From NCBI RefSeq assembly GCF_000471905.2, contig NW_006499810.1:3977589-4041588 (forward strand): DNA of 64,000 nucleotides. Direction: 5' to 3'. Positions 47,423 to 59,625 of the stretch are shown here, in pieces. The DNA is from Amborella trichopoda. Lineage: Eukaryota > Streptophyta > Magnoliopsida > Amborellales > Amborellaceae. Numbering within the stretch: position 1 is the first letter of the stretch; every line of letters starts with the position of its first letter. The notes under the pieces were generated by a model. The model did no database searches. It had not been told where the DNA came from and saw only the letters and a list, made by a program, of their open reading frames with translations. The position numbers and the translations under genes are program-made.

Positions 47423-47589
47423 AGGATGCAGTGGGATGGCATCTGGCTCTGCCCCTTATTGATGGGGATGTATGACATCTTGCATAAGGGTAGAACCCCA
47501 GCTTTTTCAACAAATCTGGCTTGCATAAAAGAAGGATCCCCAGCTCATGAAAATTTTAGAAAAGACGAAGCTGAGAAAGATAGATGATT
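47423..47589 (+). mobile_element. Element A, short pol segment between insert D and element B
   Basis: The 167-bp stretch aligns in order with the pre-integrase spacer of element B (about 53,770-53,945). It joins naturally to the sequence that resumes after B at 61,983, which shows that B entered here. Confidence 0.75.
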
Positions 47590-50500
47590 TGTAAGGACCA
47601 CAAGTTTCTCCCTGTTCAGAGAGGCGCACGACAATGAGGGGTAAAACAGAGGCCTAGCGCTGTCTGGGATGAAGAGGCAGAAGAGAGAGAAAGAAGACGC
47701 ATCACCGCACGTGTAGCGGGCACCGTCGCACACGCAAGGGGCAGCGCAGTGCGTGAACGTGGGCAGCGCCATTTGCGCATCGCCGCACGTGCTGGAGGCA
47801 ACGTCACGTATGTGAGGACCATCACCGTTTGTGTAAGAAGACTCAGTGCCATCTGTAAATTGAAAAAGAGAGAGAATAAGTCAACATCACGCTTGAAGAT
47901 AGGGACGGGCATCGCTGTCTGTGGAAGAGGTCAAACGCCAGATGTGAAGAGAGAGAAAGAAGAGCAACACCACGTGCGCAAGGCATCGCCACGAGTGAAA
48001 ATTTGAGCATTGCCGCGAGTGTCATGCCATTTGGAGCATCGCCGCACGTGTAGGTGGCCATTGCCGCTTGTGAAGGCAGCAAATGAGCAACGATGTGCAT
48101 GAGCTGAGAGTAGCGTTGTAGGAGAAGAGGGAAGATGTGACCGCTGCCAGCGTCGTAATTGTCAATGTCATACGTGTCAGCACCACTCCCATCAAAGCCG
48201 TACACGTTAGCTACAGTGACTTTCACCTATCCTGGGTACTTAAGCCCTCTCCCCTCCCATTTTTAACTACGGTTCCCCTCACTTTCCCTTGCACTTTCTC
48301 TCTATAGAACCAGTGGGAGTTAACTGCTGCCTTGGAGAAGCCATTGCTTAGAGTTTGAGGTGGCCCACAAGTGGAAGATTTAGTGACACTATGAATACTA
48401 GGTAAGTGGGTTTAGTGTCGTGCATCATTTCACTTCATAGGATCTAAATTTAAGTTTCTAGAATGAGGTGTATGAAAATAAAATAATAAGAAGGGCTTGA
48501 ATGAGTGATTGAGCAATGAGTAATGAACTTGTTAAATTTATGGAGTAGTTTCCCTGTAAAACCTCCTTATATTGCTTGACATGAATAAGGTTGTGTTGGG
48601 CTTTAGTTTCAGCTTGTGAAATGTTGTGTATCATTTGAATAGCTTGTTAAAATGTGGGATAAGGAATTTTCTAGCAACTGTGAGAGTCCTTGCCTTGGGT
48701 TTTTTGGTGACCAAACAGTGCCCAAATGGGTCCAAAGCAGTCTTGAATGAAATAAATGCAAGTCTATTTTAAGTTTTCTTCTTTTACTATGTTAAAATTT
48801 TGTATGGATCAAAAGATATGCCCCACAATGTTGGGGCATGTCATTGCCCACAGTTTGTGGTTAATTCCAGCAACTGTGACTCTTTTTGTGCCGCACTTTT
48901 GGTTCATCAAATGGTGTCCAAACATCTTCAAACTGCCACCACTTGAAAGATCGGTGAATAAGATTGAAGTTGCATGTTTTGATAATTTTGAGATTTTCCC
49001 ATAAATTTAGAGTTATGCCTCGAAATTCGTGGGTACATCACTACTTACTGTTGCAAGAAGTTTCTAGCAACTTTCAATTGTTTTGAGTGGAGCTTTTGAC
49101 CTACCATAAGTTCAAATTTCTTCAAAGCGCCGCCATTTTAATGCGTTGTGCATGAAGTTAATGTTGCATGTTTACAGTGTTTCAAAAATCTCCCTAGATT
49201 GGGAAATTATGCCCTGAGAAGAGGAGTATGTCACTGTTGCACCCCACTAAATTAGTGTTATGCTCGTCTTCTACCACCTTTCTCGGAATTACTCATTAAG
49301 CTATTCAAGTAGCTATGTAACATCTTTGATAAGTGATAAATGTGAGTATTATGTGATGTTTTTCATGCGAATGCCATAGTGTTATGTGGATGGTGCTACG
49401 CAACTATGTGTTATGGGATAAATAGATAAGTGCAAAGCTAATGTGATTATTCTATGATGAATGTTATATAATAAGTGTCAAATTGCTACTGATGATGTCT
49501 AAGTGTAAGTGTCATGTGATAGCTCATGCAATGGATGCTTCATGATAAATGTTATAATGTTTTGTGAATGCTGGATGAATCTAAGAAAGACTCCGTTCTT
49601 GTATGATGAAAATTTGATTTATCTGTTATAATGTACTGATTTAGCATGAATGAAATTAAATGCTTGAGCACGATAAGAGGTCATAATCATGCCCACTACA
49701 CATTGGGACACCCATTGGTAGTGGGCACTATTTTATGATAATACTGGGATATTAGCCACTGTTTCATTGATACTGTTCGCTACGCGATGAGGCACCCATC
49801 GATAGCGAGGATTGCTATATTGAGGACAGTGATGCCGGGTATATCCCCTAACTTGATGATTGATAGGATGCAGTTAGGCAAAAAATGAAATGGGAGGTCG
49901 CACCCTCCGAGATTTACTGAAATGAAACTAACGACTGATGCCTTGCAAGGTAAGTGCCTATCGAACCCCCAATGCGCGCTGGGGACCGTGTGTGTGAGTA
50001 CGTGGGCATTACGAAGTGGATTTCCCCACTTGTCATTGCTCGCCCTCCTGGGAGATGGTAGAGGTCCTAACCAATGGGATTGGTTTCGCCTGATGGATAG
50101 GGCCTCTACTGAGGAAGTAGTTGAGCTAGGGAGTAAGTGGATAATGATTGAATAATGATTGTGAATGCCGACGATGGAATCGATTGAATGATACTTGCTT
50201 TGTTGATAGAATGCTTATAATTAATGCATTGATCTGATAGTTGATTCTTATGACTACTGCATTGAAATTTGCAAAGTTAAATAAATTGCTTATGATTCAT
50301 GAGTAGGCTCATTATTGATGCATAGCAATTAGACCTACTTACTTGGTAGTATAGCTCATCCCATTTCTCCTTATCCTCCTTATAGACTGAGAACAATAGG
50401 TGGGGATTTCTGAAGGAAGTATAAGCCAAACTTATTGGAGACGGGATATAGATCTTGTATGTGGTTGGGAAGTCTAGCCCTGAATTTTGTTTATTGCATG

Positions 50501-50784
50501 AACCGATAAATTTTGGGCCATACTGCCCTAGACTCCAATGTAATATTTTTGGAAGAATGTTATGTAAAGCCCTTTAGTTAATGGATGATGCTTCAAATCT
50601 ATTTATTTGCCCCTGTATCTAGAGTTACTGATGTATTTATCTTTACATGGTATGCTTTGATTATTGGACTAATGGCGTTGAGTTCATCCCGACCTAATTG
50701 ACAAACACTAAATTGGCATCACGAACCTGCACTCGGTCACCCTCCAACACGTACGATAAGGGGGTTGGCAGCAGGGTGGTGACA
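47590..50784 (+). repeat. 5' LTR of element B
   Basis: About 3.2 kb, TGTAAGGACC to GTGACA. Landmarks: GC-rich CCGCACGTG-type repeats (47,690-48,160), a GGTACTTAAGC TATA-like region at 48,233, CT-rich leader, AGGTAAGTGGG at about 48,405, tandem units of about 195 bp marked by CCAGCAACTGTGA (about 48,671, 48,865 and 49,062), two imperfect palindromes (49,692-49,725 and 49,778-49,809), and the conserved 3' part with 'CCAATGCGCGCTGGGGACCG' (49,968). Confidence 0.85.
49692..49809 (+). repeat. Paired imperfect palindromes in the B 5' LTR
   Basis: CCCACTACACATTGGG-ACA-CCCATTGGTAGTGGG (49,692-49,725) and CGCTACGCGATGAGG-CA-CCCATCGATAGCGAG (49,778-49,809) have the same design and lie about 86 bp apart. 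Equivalent pairs lie in B's 3' LTR at 60,870-60,901 and 60,953-60,986, and in solo LTR C at 57,006-57,037 and 57,090-57,120. Confidence 0.8.
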
Positions 50785-50788
50785 TATA

Positions 50789-50800
50789 TGGTATCAGAGC
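50789..50800 (+). promoter_or_regulatory. Primer-binding site of element B
   Basis: TGGTATCAGAGC, four bases after the 5' LTR, is the standard plant site complementary to the 3' end of initiator methionine tRNA. Confidence 0.9.
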
Positions 50801-50879
50801 AGTCAAGATACTTTTCTTAGCCTAGGGGGTATTAGAAGAGTCCTTAGAATAATTTTAGGATAGATTAGTGACTGGGTGC

Positions 50880-51950
50880 TCCTGTACTTGGTTGAAGATG
50901 CCTCGAGCTCGTGCCAACAATGTGAGTTTTAGCAATAAGAACACCGAGATGCTAGGTGCATTTTATAGGAATTTGGGGGCAATGACCCAGATGATGAAGG
51001 AGTCAATGCCAGCTCGGTCTAACCCTACCCCGGAACAAAATGATAGTAGCCTTATAGAGAGGTTTATAGACTGGCGCCCCCAACCTTTTTGGGGCAAGGA
51101 GGAGTAGAGAAGGCCGAGAGGTGTAAAAGACAAACATAAAAGATTCTAGAAGTGTTGCATTGCTCGAATGAGCAGAAAGTCAGGTTAGGAGCCTTCATGC
51201 TAGAGGGAGAAGTCGAGCACTGATGGGACTTGGTGAAGCATCCTGGAGGGAGTCAGGAACCAAGACCACATGGGAAAACTTCCTGATAGCCTTCGATGAG
51301 AAGTATTTTCCAAATTCCGTCAGGGAAAGAAAAGAAGTAGAGTTTATTGAACTCCAGCAAGGGGGTATGACGGTGGAACAGTACGCCGCCAGATTTGCAG
51401 AGCTCTCTAGGTACGCGCCCCACATTATTAACACCGAGGCGAGGAAGGCTACTAAATTCGAGAGGGGCCTTCAGCCGGATATTAGAGGGAGAGTGATGTC
51501 AACCAACCTGAAATCATATGCTCCATTGGTGGACCTCGCCTTAAAGATTCAAAGGGATTGCGAGGACCATAGATCGAGGAAGGAAGGGAAGATGAAGGCT
51601 GTGCCGCCGGGCAGGTTTGGAAAGAAGCCTCGATAATTTCTAAGGAGGGATATTAGAGGAAAGCCCTACCAGCTTAATCAAAAGGCCCAAAAGAATCACC
51701 CGGACAATATGGAAAGTGATCGACGACCGATATACTCTCATTGTGGAAAAGGCAACACACTACCGCCGAATGCTATAGGAAGCGAAACGTGTGCCTAAAG
51801 TGTGGCAAAGAATTGCCCCGTGGCAAAGAACGAGGACCGACCGAAGACTCAAGGACGAGTGTTTGCTCTCATCGAACAAGAAGCCAAGGTGTCCACCTCG
51901 GTGATCAGAGGTGTGCTCTCTATCTGCGGTGTTAGAGTCAAAGCCTTAAT
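50880..51950 (+). mobile_element. Element B gag region, fossil
   Basis: It starts near MPRARANN (about 50,898) and carries the chromovirus gag wording 'TTWENFLIAFDEKYFPNSVR', 'GGMTVEQYAARFAELSRYAP' and 'KFERGLQPDIRGRVM'. A basic linker and a degraded zinc-knuckle region near 51,735-51,830 follow. Same family as the gag of A. Not intact. Confidence 0.85.
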
Positions 51951-53720
51951 TGATCATGGTTCCTCTCATTCTTTTGATGCACCCCATTTTGCTTGTCATT
52001 TGTATCACCTGCATGTCTCAATTATACTTTAGTAGTATGCACACATGTGGGAGAGTTTATGGAAACTAAGAGAGTATATAGATAGTGTAAGATTACAATG
52101 GATGGGTGTGACCTGTCAGTAGACTTGATTCATCTAGATATTCAAGACTTTAACATTATTTTGGGCATGGATTGGCTGTATACCCATGATGTCACCATCA
52201 ATTGCCATGAAAAGACAGTAACCTTTAAACTTCTTGACCAAGCAGAGTTACGCTTTGAGGGAACTAATGATACTTCCCCACTGCACTTTATTGTAGTTCT
52301 TTAGGCCTCTCACCTCCTAGCTAAGAAGTGTCAAGGGTATCTAGCCTATGTAGTAGAAAAATTGGGTGTTCAGGCCCAGCTAGAAGAGATACCAGTCATA
52401 AGAGAGTACCTTGAGGTATTTCTAAAAGAGTTACCATCCCTGCCTCAAGAGAGGGAGATTGAGTTTGAGATAGATGTAGTCCCTGGTAGTGTTCCCATCT
52501 CTAAAGCCCCGTATAGAATGGCTCCAGCAGAGTTGAAGGAGTTAAAAGAACAATTGCAAGAATTGTTGAATAGGGGATTCGTCTGACCCAGTGTGTCACC
52601 CTCGGGTGCACCAGTCCTATTTGTGAAGAAGGATGGGTCCCTGAGATTGTGTATCGACTATAGGTAGTTGAACCAGGTAATAGTGAAGAATAAGTACCCT
52701 CTGCCTAGAATTGACGACCTCTTTGACCAGCTCCAAGGGGCCTAAGCGTTTTCGAAGATTGACGTCTGATAGGGTTATCATCAACTGCAGGTCAAGGAGG
52801 GAGGCATCCCAAAGACCGCTTTTAGAAGTCGATAGGTCACTATGAGTTCCTTATAATGCAGTTCGGGTTAACCAATGCCCCTGCTGTGTTCATGGATTTG
52901 ATGAATAGACTATTCCGACCCTTCCTGGATGATTTTGTAGTGGTCTTTATCGATGATATTTTGGTGTATTCGAAGAATTGGGAACTGCATGAGCAACATC
53001 TGAGAACTGTCTTGCAACCTTTGAGATCTATATGCCAAACTAAGCAAGAGTGAATTTTGGCTCTCTAGTGTAGCCTTTCTGGGACACATCATTTCTAAGA
53101 ATGGGATCACGGTTGGCCCCTCTAAGATTGAAGCAGTGCTTAAGTGGGAGAGATTAACAAATATAACTGAAGTCCGCAGCTTTCAGGGGTTGGCAGGATA
53201 CTAGCGTCGCTTTGTAAAAGGATTCTCGAAAATAGCACTTCCCCTTACTCCGCTAACCCCGAAGAATACGAGATTTTTGTGGTTGGATGACTATGAGAGA
53301 AGTTTTCATGAACTTAAGAAGAGATTAACTATAACCCCAATACTAGCCTTGCCCAAAGAGAATGAAGACTTTGTGATTTTTACTGATGCATCCCATAAAA
53401 GACTCGGGGGTGTACTCATGCAGAGAGGCAAGGTCATTGCGTATGTCTCCAGATAGTTGAAACCGTATGAGCAGAACTATCCAACGCATGACCTGGAACT
53501 TGCGGTAGTAGTGTTTGCATTAAAGATCTGGCGGCACTATCTCTATTTGGGGCCGATTTAAGGTGTTCATGCATCACAAGAGCCTCAAGTACCTATTTTC
53601 CTAAAAGAAATTGAATATGAGGCAAAAATAATGGATGGAATTATTGAATGATTATGATTGTACGATTGATTACCATCCAAGCAAGACTAATGTAGTGGCC
53701 AACGCTTTAAGCCGGAAAGC
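51951..53720 (+). mobile_element. Element B protease, RT and RNase H region, fossil
   Basis: A protease-like stretch (51,900-52,300, 'VRVKALIDHGSSHSF' and 'DFNIILGMDWLYTHDVTINC') is followed by the reverse transcriptase (about 52,440-53,230, with '[20 protein letters not shown]' and '[12 protein letters not shown]' at the catalytic site). RNase H follows (53,340-53,720, with 'FTDASHKRLGGVLMQ', then 'TNVVANALSRK' at its end). Not intact. Confidence 0.85.
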
Positions 53721-55210
53721 TGTAATAGCAGTGGCACATCTGATGGTTCGAGAGATGAAGATATTAGAGGATGTGTTGGAGTGGCACCCATCTTGGCCCC
53801 TCAGTGAGGGGGGAGGAAAGCTTTCGTGTCTGAGGATGGAGCCTCAATTATTTCAAAAAATTCAAGTGGCTCAAAAGGGAGATCCTCAGCTTACGAAAAT
53901 TCTAGAAGAACTGAAGATGGATCGAAAAGAGGATTTCTCTATGAGCAGTGATGACTTGTTAAGGTTTAAGGACTGCGTATGTGTTCCTAATGATGAGAGT
54001 ATAAAAAGGGCTATTCTAAAGGAAGCACATCACTCTCGCTACACGATATACCTTGCGAGTACAAAGATGTACAAGGATTTGAAAAATACCTTCTGGTGGA
54101 ACAACATGAAGAGGGATGTGGCTCAGTATGTCAGCAAGTGATGGCAGAACATCAGAAACCTGTCTAATTATTGAAGCCCTTGCCCTTACCAGAGTGGAAG
54201 TGGCAACACATCACAATGGATTTTGTTTCTGGATTGCCCGGCATGATAGTATCTGGGTCATTGTGGACCGATTAACTAAGATCGCTCATTTCTTACCGGT
54301 CCACATGACTTATAACCTAGATAGGCTGGCCCAGTTGTACATCAAATAAATTTTAAGATTACACGATGTACCCATCAGCATTGTGTCTGACAGATACAAT
54401 AGGTTTACCTCTAGATTTTAGGCTGGCCTGCAATCAGTTTTGAGACCAAACTTACCTTCAGCACTGCCTTTCATCCCCAGACAAACAAGCAATCAAAAAG
54501 GACCAATCAAACACTGGAAGGTATGCTCAGGGTATGTGTCACTGATTTTAAAGGAAATTGGGAGGATCATCTACCCCTACTAGAGTTTGTCTATAACAAT
54601 AGCTTCCAAGCCAGCATCCAGATGGCACCGTATGAGGCCCTATATGGGAGGAAGTTGACGAGAGGAAATTACTGGGTCCAAAAATAGTCCAAATAACCTC
54701 TATGAAGATTGCCTTAATTAGAGAGCAGCTCAAGACATCCCAAAGTCAGCAAAATAGTTATGCCGATAATCACAAGAGAGACCTCGAATTTGAAGTTGGT
54801 AATCAGGTCTTCCTGAAGATATCACCGACCAAGGGTATTACGAGATTTGGCAAAACGAGAAAGTTGAGCCCGGGGCATATTGGGCCTTTCGAAATTTTGG
54901 AAAGAGTTGGGAACATGGCATATCGGCTTGCCCTGCCGCCTGCATTGGCCAACATTCACAATGTTTTTCATGTATCGCTGTTAAGAAAATATCAGCCTGA
55001 CCCGTCCCATGTTTTGGAGTACAAATCGATCCCGCTCAAAGAAGGCTTGACCTATGTTTAATGACCAATTGGGATATTAGATAGGAGGGTGTAGGTTTTA
55101 CGCAATAAAGAAATTTTCCTGGTTCGAGTGCAATGGCAGTATCACTCTAGAGCTAAATCAACTTGGGAACGGGAGGAACAAATTTGTAAGAAATACGCCC
55201 ACCTTTTTTA
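53721..55210 (+). mobile_element. Element B integrase and chromodomain-like tail, fossil
   Basis: The zinc-binding N-terminal region (H-H near 54,030 and a downstream Cys pair region near 54,130) precedes the catalytic core ('SIWVIVDRLTKIAHFLPVHM', then 'FVYNNSFQASIQMAPYEALY') and the GPF/Y-type module ('GHIGPFEILERVGNMAYRLA', then '[20 protein letters not shown]'). The tail to 55,210 resembles the chromodomain-like ending of Tekay/Del elements ('VLRNKEI', then 'STWEREEQI'). This places A, B and C among plant chromoviruses. Not intact. Confidence 0.85.
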
Positions 55211-55260
55211 TTGACACGAATGTGATTTTGGGGACAAAATCATTTGAAGGGGGGGGATGA

Positions 55261-56074
55261 TGTAAGGACCACAACTTTCTCCCTATCCAGAGATGCGCAC
55301 GGTGAAGGGTGAATAGAGGCCTAACGTAGTCTGGGATGAAGAGGTAGAAGAGAGAGAAAGAAGATGCATCACCGTGCCTGTGGAGGGCAGCGTCGCACGC
55401 GTAATGGGCAGCGACGTGTGTGAACCTGGCCAGTGTCGTTTGTGCATCGTCGCATGTGCTGGAGGTAATGTCACGTGCGTGAGGACCATCGGCGTTTGTG
55501 TAAGAAGACCCAACGTCGTCTGTGAATTGAATAAGAGAGAGAAAGTCAGCACCACGCGTGAAGATAGGGATGGGCATTGCCATCTGTGGAAAAGGCCTAA
55601 CACCAGCTGTGAAGAGAGAGAAGGAAGAGCAACACCGCTTGTGAGAGGCATTGTCGTGAGTTAAAATTTCAGCATCGTCGCGAGTGTAATGCCGTTTGGA
55701 GCATCGCCACACATGCAGGTGGCTATCGCCGCCTGTGAAGGCAGCAAATGAGCAACACCGTGCATGAGCTGAGAGTAGCGCCGTAGGAGAAGAGGGAAGA
55801 TGTGGTCGCCGCCAGCACTGTAATTGTCAGTGCCATATGTGTCAGTGCCGCTCCAGTTAGAGCCTTAAACGTCAACTATAGTGACCTTCACCTACCCTGG
55901 GTACTTAAGCCCTCTCCCCTCCCCTTTTTAACCACGGTTCCCCTCACTTTCCCTTGCACGTTCTCTCTCTAGAACCAGTGGGGGTTAACTACTGCCTTGG
56001 AGAAGCCATTGCATAGAGCTCGAGGCGGCTCGTGAGTGGGAGATTTGGAGACTCTGTGAATACCAGGTAAGTGG
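55261..56074 (+). repeat. 3' LTR of element B, left part
   Basis: It starts TGTAAGGACCACAACTTTCT right after a purine tract (GAAGGGGGGGATGA) and follows the 5' LTR through the GC-rich repeats, TACTTAAGCCC, and TACCAGGTAAGTGG, where C is inserted. Confidence 0.85.
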
Positions 56075-59000
56075 TGTCATGACCCTGCCCTCGACGCCTC
56101 ATCCCTGACGATAGAGGGCAACCGGGCGCAAGTTCGTGATCCCAATGTAGCGTTTATTACTCGAGTAGGAGCAGACTCAACGCCTTATTCTCATTAATCA
56201 AGCAAATTGATGCTCACAAGCCTAAAAATTTAAAACTTAGCAAATTCATAAGAAAATATGTTTCATTACATTGCATCCTAAAAGTAGTACAATAGAGTTC
56301 GGGGCTCTAGGGCCCAGAGTTACATAGTTCAAAGAAAGCAGTACAAATATGGCTTAAAGCCTAGCTACTTACTAGATCTAAAATCCTTCTCTAAATGGCC
56401 GCTTCGATCTTTAGTCACAACCAGCACTGCCAACTCTGAACCTGTCACATTCAGTCCACAAGGAGGAAAAATAATGGAATGAGCTTTGAGGCTTGGTAAG
56501 CAGATATAGTGTTATACTTTGGTAACAAATCTACCCATGTACTACAGTAGTCACGTATATTGGTCATCAGATCAGTACATCAATTATAAACAGGATATCC
56601 AAGTACTAGTGCATCAATTATAGACAATATCATGTAGTTATTACAACTACATGAAATCATAGTCAAAATTTATTTGTTACACACTCACTCCTTAGTTCAC
56701 CTACTTCTGCTAGTAGAAGTCCTATCCATCAGTCCAAGCCAAACCCGTTACTTAGAACTTCTACCATTCCATAGGAGGGAGGGTAATGACAAGTGGGGTA
56801 GTCTGCTTCGTAATACCCTCAACTCACACATACTGTCCTCAGCACGCATTGGGGGTTCAACAGGCCTTTACCTTGCAAGGTATCAATCAATCACATGTCT
56901 CGTCTCATGAATCACAGGGAGCGATGCTCTTTTCTCCCCTAACCAGTTCCTGTCATTGTGCAGGTTAGGGAACATGTCAGCATTATTGTCTCAGTGCATT
57001 AGTTTCCACTGCCGATGGGTGGCCCATCGCGTAGTGGTCGGTATCCATAAACAATGGCCATTCTCACATTGATATAACACAGCAGTGTTTATCACCAATG
57101 GGTGTCCCATTGCATAGTGGTCATCATTAAGGCCTCATCTCTTGCTCGAGCATTCTATTCATTCATGCCAATTCAGTGTTTCATAACAGATAAATCACAT
57201 TCCCATTATATCAGTATGGCAATCAACACGAAACATTCATTACATGAATCGTAGCATAACACTTACTCATGGATATCATCAATGGCATTTTGGAACCTAT
57301 TCTGAAACTTTCATCATGAAATAATCACGTCAATATGGTGCTTATCACTTTTCACATTGCACATTATTATGGAGCATCTTTCACATAACCTTGTGGCATA
57401 TTCATGGCAATTACAATATAACATTCATCCTTGTCGCTTATCAAGGGAATTTTAATTCTTCAATTAATAGCTAGATGAGAGAATGTCATTGTTTCACTTA
57501 TCATAGAAATCAGACCTCATTAGTTTGGTTGAAATTTAGTTCTAAACAAATAATAGTTGCTGAAAACAGTGGGCAGTGACACACTCACGAATTTTGGGGT
57601 ATAACTCAAAATTTATGGGAAGTTTCAAGAATATCAAAGCATGTAACTTTAAGTCTATTCATAGGGCTTTCCAACAGTGGAAATTTGAGGACAATTAGAC
57701 GTCATTTTCCAGGCCAAGAGCGCGGCCCAAAAAGAGTCACAGTTATCGGAATTTACAGTGACTGTGAGCAATGACATGTCTCAAGCTTTAGGCCATATCT
57801 TTTGATCCATGTGATATTTTGCCATATCTTTTTATCCATATGATATTTTATCATTATATAAAAATCAAACTTTAACTAGACATGTATATCTTTCATTTAA
57901 AACCAATTTGGGCCCATTCGGGTACCGTTTGGTCATCAAACAGCACAAGGTAAAAGCCTGCACAGTTGCTGGAAAATCTCCTTCCCTAAAGCATTAACAT
58001 GCCATCACCATATTATACACCATCTTATAGATTGACTTAAGTCATAATTTTAGTCTTGATCATATCAAGCAAACTTGTAAGTTTGGCAAGGACATAACTC
58101 TAATTTTTCCAAAATTCATTGGCCATGTTCAAGCATTATCCCACTTCATCTTTCGTCCACTCTACATTCATTCATTCTATCGGTCTTATCCCATTCAAGT
58201 GAATCTAAGGGAGGAATAGCACTAAATCCACTTACCTAAAGGTCACAACACCCCTAAACTTCCTTGCGCAGGTTGCCCCTGGCAGCCTCATTCCTAGGCC
58301 TTCACGCGCTGGTCGTCCCTTGCTCCAGTCGGTAGCCTCCCAATGGCACCAGCACAAGGCTCTCTAGAAAGAGAAAGTTTGAGGAAAATAGAGGGAAGCA
58401 TTGCTGAGGGTGAGGAGGGGCGCGATTTATAGGCATGTGGGTAGGTGAGGCCAACTGTTGCTAACGTCGCGGGTGGTTGAGAAAAGAGTTGTGGCTGGCA
58501 TCACTCGCGTGGCACTGACAGGTACGGTGGTTGCTGACACCGCTGACGGCTGCATACTTGACCAACCGCGCATGGTGTTACTCCAGACAGCGACGCTCCT
58601 AACAACAACACACTTGCGGCGTTGCTCCAAATGGCGATACGCTCGCAGTGATGCTCCAGACGGTGATACTCTCTCGGTGATTCTCCAGACAGCGATACCC
58701 TCGCGGTGATGCTTCAGATGACGATACGCTCGCAGTGATGCTCTAGACGGCGATACACTTGCGGCAATGCTCTAAACGACGAAACACTCAGGGCGATGCT
58801 TCAGATGGTGATACGCTTGCGATATTCCAGACGGCGATACGCTTGCGACGATGCTCCATACGGCGATACACTCGCGGCGATGCTCCAGATGGCGATACGC
58901 TCGCGGCGGTGCTTCAGACAACGAATACGCTCCCGACGATGCTCCAGATGGTGATACGCTTGCAATGATGCTCCAGACAGCGATACACTCGCGATGATGC

Positions 59001-59625
59001 TCCAGACAGTGATACGCTCACGACGGTGGTCCAAATGGCGATACACTCGCGGTGATGCTCCAGACGAGGATACGCTCGCGGTGATGCTCCAGACTGCGAT
59101 ACGCTCACGATGATGATCCAGAGGGCGATACACTCACGGTGATGCTCCAGACAACGATACGCTCATGGTGATGCTCCAGACAGCGATACGCTCGTGGCGA
59201 TGCTTCAGATGACGATATGCTCATGGCGATGCTCTAGACAGTGATATGCTTGCGGTGATGCTCCAGACGGCGATACGCTCGCGGTGATGCTCCAGACAGC
59301 AATGTTAAGGCTTCTCATGTCTCTCTCCAATTCTCAGACAGTACTACCTCACGTCGTGCACAATGTTACCCCTCATGCTCACGGCGATGCGTCCATTCAC
59401 GCATGACATTAGTCTGGCTTGCACACGGCGTGGACCCTTTATACCCGCGTCAATACCCTCATCTACACGCGGCATTGGCTTCATGTTACATGGACTGTAC
59501 TAGGCCAAATTACACGGACGATACTATCCTTCGCCCTTAGCGTCAGGCGTGCGCTCTTGTCTCTTTCAGCTTCTTTCTCTTTTCTGTCGTGATAGATCAG
59601 GCTCAATTGAATTGTGGCCCTTACA
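56075..59625 (-). mobile_element. Solo LTR C, inverted, inside the 3' LTR of B
   Basis: On the minus strand it runs from TGTAAGGGCCACAATTCAAT (59,625) to ..GTCATGACA (56,075), 3,551 bp. It has no internal region, so it is a solo LTR. The flanks AGTGG (56,070-56,074) and AGTAG (59,626-59,630) are the 5-bp target duplication with one difference, and the host LTR reads on across it (GTAAGTGG then GTTTAGTGTC). Its 3' half follows the B LTR, including both palindromes. Its minisatellite is different. A solo LTR normally arises by recombination between the two LTRs of a full element. Confidence 0.9.
58612..59305 (-). repeat. 29-bp minisatellite in solo LTR C (about 24 copies)
   Basis: The plus-strand unit is GATGCTCCAGACGGCGATAC followed by GCTCGCGGT, spaced 29 bp (for example 58,851, 58,880 and 58,910). 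It lies about 320-1,010 bp from the LTR's own 5' end, the same region where A and B carry their GC-rich repeats. Because 29 is not a multiple of 3, open frames cycle through the three phases. Confidence 0.9.

Noticed and set aside
58601-59310. Regularly spaced 29-bp repeats that could suggest a CRISPR array
   Set aside because: The repeats are head-to-tail without unique spacers, lie inside a plant LTR, and have no cas genes nearby.
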